Shown: positions 58,725 through 64,000 of the stretch, piece after piece
Layout: each line of letters opens with the position of its first letter
Position numbering within the stretch: position 1 is the stretch's first letter
Source: Sphaerolaimus hirsutus
Taxonomy: Eukaryota > Nematoda > Chromadorea > Monhysterida > Sphaerolaimidae
Reading direction: 5' to 3'
NCBI GenBank assembly: GCA_964036195.1
Contig: OZ038450.1
Coordinates: 12,154,701-12,218,700 of the forward strand
DNA length: 64,000 nt
Translations under genes and position numbers: made by a program
Notes under the pieces: generated by a model
Databases searched by the model: none
What the model was told of the DNA's origin: nothing
The model's input: the letters and a program-made list of their open reading frames with translations, nothing else

Positions 58725-59157
58725 CAAGGACGTATCCAGGGGGGGGGGGCGGGGGGGGGGGGCTGCAGCCCCCCCCCCCTTCCCGGGGTGAGACCTGAAA
58801 AGTACCGGAAAATGCAACTTTTCCGATATAGTTTTCGCTATTTCTTTAAAATTTCTTCCCCGTGCAGTGTATTTTCAGCGGATCGGCCCCTTTAAACCAA
58901 AATCCTTGGAAATGAATACATTTTTCCGAATTTCGCTGCATATGTATGCATATTTACATACATATAAAGCGGTTCCTGGCGCTGGCGCCAACGCCAATAG
59001 CGCCATGGCGTGGCGCTTTTGTATGGCGCTAGCGCCAAAACGCTTTTCCGTCCCTATATAGGGAAAAATTTTAGGGGGGGGGCTGAGCCCCCCCCCCGTT
59101 CGCCGGCCCCCGTAAACAAGCAGCCCCTCCCGCTCAAAAATCCTGGATACGTCCCTG
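58725..59157. mobile_element. Family B hAT-like MITE, copy B5
   Basis: Ends CAAGGACGTATCCAGG and CCTGGATACGTCCCTG, with exact 8-bp duplication CATTCTGG (58717-58724, 59158-59165). Inverted orientation relative to B1 and B2. Confidence 0.9.
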
Positions 59158-59165
59158 CATTCTGG

Positions 59166-60619
59166 CATCGTGCATTCAACATGATTTGGATCATATAAAA
59201 AATCATATTTGAGAGGATTGAATATAAAATTTCAAATTGGGAAACTTTAAAGTTCATCTTCCATCCCGCCTTATTTCTGCTTAGCTATGTCTGTTTCGAT
59301 ATTAGTATTTATCCTTTTTCTTGAGCTTTTTGGTGAAACGCATTTACTGTGTTCACTCCATGTCTTTTCTGTTTTCTTTTCTGTTTCAATTATATATTTT
59401 TAATAGTATTGGATATACATACATATGTGGAGTCCACTTCTTAAAATCGTGAAGTCCGAAAATTGCAAAACTGAGTTGAGCCTGCTACATTTTTCTTGTC
59501 ATTTGAGGGCTAGTCCGGCATGAGTAACGATGGCAAAGTCTTTCAAAGGTGTTTCTTCTGATTTTTTCTTGACTCAAAGTTTTGACGGGCTCAAATCAAG
59601 GCCAAGCCATCTTGCTGAAAACATACCTATGTATTCGGAAGCTTTTATTGCAGTTTTCGGAAATCACCTTTGAAATCACCTCCTTATATTTATGCCGATT
59701 TACACGTGTAATTTTGTTATTGTTGCTTCATATAAATAAACAACGTTTCAAATGTTGCCGCTTTGGATTTCGGGTTGGAACGTTACATGGCTTATATGGG
59801 GCACTTCTTGAAATTTTTACGTTTACGTTTTTTTACGTATTCCTTGGTCTTTTAAAAATACCTTACGTTTTAGTATTTATACTTTAGATTTGGAAAAGGT
59901 ATTTACGTTTACGTTTACGTTTTCCAAAAATACCAGTATTTGAACAACTCTGCATGACTTTGATTTTGAAGGTGAAAATCTATAAGAAGTATGAAAATTA
60001 GCGATTTTGGTTGAAAAAAGGGTAAAATTGCTCAAATTAATGGAATAAAAATTTTTTTTAGCGTTTTTGTCAACTTGAAGAGTATATTTGAAAAGAAAGG
60101 TATAACTAATTGTAAAGTGTCAAAAAATCAACTTCCAAATGAACAGCGCAACCCCCCGCCCCAAAAGCACTCCAGATGGCTAGATGGCTAGGCAAGGGGC
60201 CAAAGGAGCAAGGGGTAAAGCTAGGGGGGATGTTCAGGGGTAAGTTGCCAAAAAAAATTTGTGCCAGGGGTGGATAGATTGCTGGGCAGTTTGGGGTGGG
60301 GTTACCCACCCCTTCTCTTACCCCTGCGGGTGTAATGGGTCTACATGCGGGATGGGTTTACATGCGGAATAGGCTTGACCCGTCAATTCTCTACAAACAC
60401 ATTGAATGGCGTGCCCATCACCCTATATTTAGATACATATCAGCGATTTTTGGCGCCAACGCAATGTCGCCAGCGTTATGACGCCATTCCGTCACAACGT
60501 AGGTAACATTTTAGGGGGGCTGTGCTTCCCCCCCCGTTCACGGGGTCTACATGCGCACTTAGTTCCCGCCCATTTGAACACCGTTCCGTGACCCATAAAT
60601 TGAAATCAGAGGCGAAACC
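59166..60619. other. Intergenic; repeat fragments only
   Basis: 59800-59955 holds a family M fragment (TTTACGTTTACGTTTTCC, AACAACTCTGCATG). 59955-60330 holds a family F fragment ending TACCCCTG. 60335-60560 has GGGTTTACATGCGG motifs. No exon recognised. Confidence 0.4.
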
Positions 60620-60819
60620 NNNNNNNNNNNNNNNNNNNNNNNNNNNNNNNNNNNNNNNNNNNNNNNNNNNNNNNNNNNNNNNNNNNNNNNNNNNNNNNNN
60701 NNNNNNNNNNNNNNNNNNNNNNNNNNNNNNNNNNNNNNNNNNNNNNNNNNNNNNNNNNNNNNNNNNNNNNNNNNNNNNNNNNNNNNNNNNNNNNNNNNNN
60801 NNNNNNNNNNNNNNNNNNN
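60620..60819. other. Assembly gap (200 N)
   Basis: Run of 200 N. Confidence 0.95.
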
Positions 60820-61123
60820 TAGAACTGATTCAGCTGAGGGATACTTGTTGGCGACTGGCAGAAAATGAATTGAGAAATCTCTTTTGACTTTGTAAAATGT
60901 GGCAATTAGGTTTATCAGAATTGTATTCTAGACAGACTTCGTTTATTATTACGCGATATTTGGATCCAAAGTTTTGACCCGAAATTCGACCTTAACCCAG
61001 AACCGTTATCCACAAAGTTGTTGGAAGCGATACTCGACCAAAACGTTTTGGACCCGATACACAAACCAGAAAATTTCTACTTTCACAACCCTACCCAACA
61101 TATTTAGCAATTTTCAGAATGAG

Positions 61124-61401
61124 TAGTGATGGAAAATGCACCGGGAAATATGGCACCGCACAGCACCGGCACCTCTGCCAGTCGTTAGAAAATTCTGAAA
61201 AAAATTAAAAAATCTGAAAAATCTGTGGACAAAATTTTACACCCCATGAACCCCGGTGCCTTTCCCAGCCTTTTACATTTGTCCTGGTGTTAGCACCTTT
61301 GGCACAGGCCAAAAAATGGCACCGCACCGCAACAGCACCGGTGCTGGTGCCCTTCGGTGCCCAGCACCGGGACACCGGTGGCCGGTGCCTTTCCATCACT
61401 A
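61124..61401. mobile_element. Family D-like MITE (GGCACC variant, D8)
   Basis: Ends TAGTGATGGAAAATGCACC and GGTGCCTTTCCATCACTA. Flanks AGAATGAG and CTAATGAG match at 6 of 8. Internal units are GGCACCGCACAGCACCGG rather than GGCGCC. Confidence 0.75.
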
Positions 61402-62064
61402 CTAATGAGTTTGATTGACAACGGGTATGTCAATGAATCATATTCACTTTAGAGACGATGCTCTTGATATGAAGACAATCTGTTTGTATTTAGGAATAAA
61501 GTTTGAATAAATATGTACAAAATGCCCTACACCAAAACATTGTGTCTACACACACTAGTTTTCCACCGAAATTTCAAAAAAATTGGCAAACTCATAAATA
61601 CATCAGATTTCAATGCATTTGAGTTAACCAGACTGTATCATTTTTATGTCCGTCAACTAAAATGCGTTCAAAGCCTATTTATTTTCTAATTTATTTAAAA
61701 ATTCGGTAGAGAACTAGTCTGTGTAGAGCCACTGACAAGCACACGCCAGCTCAAATCCAACAATGACATCATAATATGCCTGAACATGGTTAAAAAATCA
61801 ACCCACTGTGATTATGCAAAATGCTACAAATAAAAACGATGATTAATTTTTGCGCAAAAAAGACATAAGCCACAGAAAAATAGAAAAATGCAAGATCGAA
61901 AGTAACTGGCTAAAAAGTTGTGCTCGATAGTGAATACAAATATAAATACATAAATATAAAATACGCTAAACAGTGCAAAATACAATCAACCATTCAGGCA
62001 ATGAAGTCTATGAACAAGTACAAGGTTGGTTAAGTCAGACCTTTTCAAAAGTTTGTTAGGCATA
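61402..62064. other. Intergenic, nothing recognised
   Basis: AT-rich sequence with no exon-like frame, inverted repeat or RNA gene that I can see. Confidence 0.35.
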
Positions 62065-62309
62065 CTCGGCGGACCGCAAAGTATGCGCCCAAAATTACTT
62101 ATGTCTTGGTCGATAACGCGCGAGTTGGATACTTATGTATGCACTCTCACAAAAATGAAAATATTTAAAAAAGAAAAGGCACGTACAAACGAGGAATTTT
62201 TCCCCGAAATATTTTTTCTTTTATTGCTGGAATCATTTTTGTTTTATTAATGATGACGTCATGATGGAGTGTTTCCTTCAGAAAAATGCACAGCATGCGG
62301 TCCGCCGAG
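62065..62309. mobile_element. Family K MITE with TA duplication, copy K1
   Basis: Perfect inverted ends CTCGGCGGACCGCA and TGCGGTCCGCCGAG flanked by TA. Interior includes GATGACGTCATGATGGAGTG as in K2. Confidence 0.85.
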
Positions 62310-62952
62310 TAATATATTAAATTTATTTCCATTAATGTTCCAAAAAAACTTTAAAGGACAGCCTTTGGCTTTTTGGAGCTTTTTGAAGTTTTTGGAACTT
62401 TTTAGTTATTAACAAAGTGCTTTGCAATAATTGTGTGCATGGAAGCATAGTTGGATAGAACAAACATCCCGACAACCCGCGACAACAAAAAACGTGATCG
62501 AGTGTGTGATAACGTATTTTATCTGAACCCCAGCAGAAGTCCAAATCTATAAGACCGCCAGCCAAACCACACGTGACTCACATCGATCGAACGTTTTTTG
62601 TGTGTTATGCTCGTAGAGCACCCTGATTTATTGTACTGTACAATTGCGGTCATATATTTACACTATCACCATTTGGTGTGAAACGAAATGGAAACGAAAC
62701 CTACCCGATATGAGACGAGACGAAGACTCACGAAAATAAACGTGTAAAAAATTGATAATACATAGCACCAGATACCAATCCCGCGCCCTGTTATAGTTTT
62801 ATCAAGTCGAAGCTTCAAGTCACGCAAGTTTCAAATGCCCAGTAAAGTCGGCACAAAACATATTTTTCTCGAAAATATGCAGCGTCGTTTGAAATCTGTC
62901 ACTTAACACGTCGCAAGATTGGGCCCCCCTAGAGCAACCATCACACTCGCTT

Positions 62953-63149
62953 TCAAGCCAACAGCGACTGCTGTCCATCAGCCGACTCCACGCGCCGCTG
63001 CTCGAGCCCGTCGTCGCTATCGTCGTCCATGTTCTCCAGTTGTTGGCGCAGCTGCAAGTCGGCGCGGTGCCGCCGCGTGTAGCGCCAGTGCGCCACCGAC
63101 ACGGCTACTAGCAGCACGGCCAGGATCAAGACCAGTAGACAGAGGAGTC
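62953..63149 (-). CDS. Last coding exon of a single-pass membrane protein
   Basis: After a CCACCCCCAG acceptor at 63151-63150, the minus strand reads LLCLLVLILAVLLVAVSVAH, a clear transmembrane helix. A basic stop-transfer segment follows (WRYTRRHRADLQLRQQLENM), then an acidic cluster (MDDDSDDGLEQ), and the end ADGQQSLLA with TGA at 62953. This is the tail of a type I membrane protein of about 40 cytoplasmic residues. The acidic, Ser-containing cluster and C-terminal LL resemble sorting signals of Golgi/endosome cycling receptors, but that is inference; I do not recognise the family. Upstream exons lie right of the window. The plus-strand frame over the same bases is a shadow. Confidence 0.65.
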
Positions 63150-63363
63150 CTGGGGGTGGGGGTAGATGTGGGAGGATGTGGTATGAACGACAGGTAGGGG
63201 TATTCTAGACTTGGACTCTCCGGGGGTTAGATAGATGGAAAATCGCTAAAAATAGGCAATAAGGCACATGAACAAGTGATTTTGGAGGTGAAATTCGTGA
63301 AACGGTATGAAAATTAGCGATTTTTAGCACAAATTGGGGTAAAACTTCGAGAAAATCCCCAGC

Positions 63364-63876
63364 TAAGGTTGGAAAAAAACACGTTTATCAGGTTTATCAG
63401 ACAAGTGGCAATACTCTGTGATGTTATATATGACCATTACTGGCTGTGGAGCCATTGGATAGCATTATAAGTGGTGATTTGTGTCAAAAATGTCCATTTT
63501 TTGTCAAATGTTCATATATCGCCTTATAGTCGAATGTTCGTGACTTCAACTGAAGTTTGGCACGGAATAGTGATCAAACAAGGTTATAAAAGGAGGTTGT
63601 TACTTTGGGAGTGATGTTACACACTGTGGAGGTACATGGAAGCACATTACCTGAATATTAAATACTGCAGCAACATATGACGGCTTATTAACCCATGGTA
63701 GCACATAGAAATGGATGCTTTGGTACTAAAAATGCCACAAAACCAATGAAAACAACCACCAATGTCAATTTGTGTAAATGGCGTGCTTGCGCACAAAAAT
63801 TTTGCAAAATACTTACTGCTTAGTACTAAAAATTTCGGCCAATGTTTTTTAAATAAAAAAACATCGGCCAACCCTA
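63364..63876. mobile_element. Family C hAT-like element, copy C5
   Basis: Ends TAAGGTTGG and GGCCAACCCTA, with exact 8-bp duplication TCCCCAGC (63356-63363, 63877-63884). It is inserted in a family F fragment (63210-63363 and 63877-63890). Confidence 0.9.
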
Positions 63877-64000
63877 TCCCCAGCCGAAGAATTTTTGCAT
63901 TCAATTTTGGGAAATGAATCCCTAACTCTTTACACACGTAGTAGCACTCGATTACAGCCGAAAGCTCCTAAACTGATAAATCTGATTTTAACACATTACT

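Noticed and set aside
62919-63197. 92-codon plus frame rich in Arg/Ala
   Set aside because: Shadow of the membrane-protein exon on the minus strand, which has an acceptor, a transmembrane helix and a stop.

Overview
This is nuclear DNA from a eukaryote, most likely an animal or close relative that I cannot name. It has GT-AG introns, an arginine/serine (RS) domain protein, a peroxisomal-type 2-hydroxyacyl-CoA lyase, a Ty3/gypsy-like retroelement and very many non-autonomous DNA transposons. I saw no bacterial or organellar signature, tRNA, rRNA or CRISPR array. Two 200-base runs of N (38369-38568 and 60620-60819) are assembly gaps.

Genes, left to right. (1) The last two coding exons of an unrecognised plus-strand gene (2932-3336). 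(2) The first five coding exons of HACL1 on the minus strand (13353 down to 6542); its 3' exons are not found. (3) A complete 14-exon serine peptidase of family S9 (prolyl-oligopeptidase fold) on the minus strand (26204 down to 15553), about 693 codons with a full Ser-Asp-His triad. (4) A doubtful membrane-segment exon near 35.4 kb on the minus strand. (5) A 13-exon plus-strand gene (36388-58458) for an about 800-residue protein with a helical-looking N-terminal half, an RS domain and a Pro/Ala-rich tail; I do not recognise its family. (6) The last exon of a single-pass membrane protein on the minus strand (63149 down to 62953). The genes look like unrelated housekeeping neighbours, not a pathway cluster.

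Most of the rest is transposon. Exact repeats were read directly: many elements start TAGGG or CAGGG, end with the inverted copy, and are flanked by 8-bp target-site duplications (TSDs), which is the hAT-superfamily signature. No transposase gene survives in the window apart from a mariner-like remnant at 887-1036. I name the families A to S only for use here. They are heavily nested: five levels at 28.9-34.9 kb, four levels in the last intron of the RS gene (55.3-58.0 kb), and three levels at 0.3-2.8 kb. Several families have bodies made almost entirely of one short motif (ATCCCG, ACGTTT, GGAAAC, GGCGCC).

Roughly 44.5-53.9 kb, inside a 10.7-kb intron of the RS gene, is strongly CpG-poor. Copies of families that keep CpG elsewhere are decayed to TpG/CpA there. 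It also holds a 2.9-kb LTR element with gag and protease remnants but no reverse transcriptase.

Exons were joined by eye from splice motifs and reading phase. Family assignments come from recognising conserved motifs, not from a database search.
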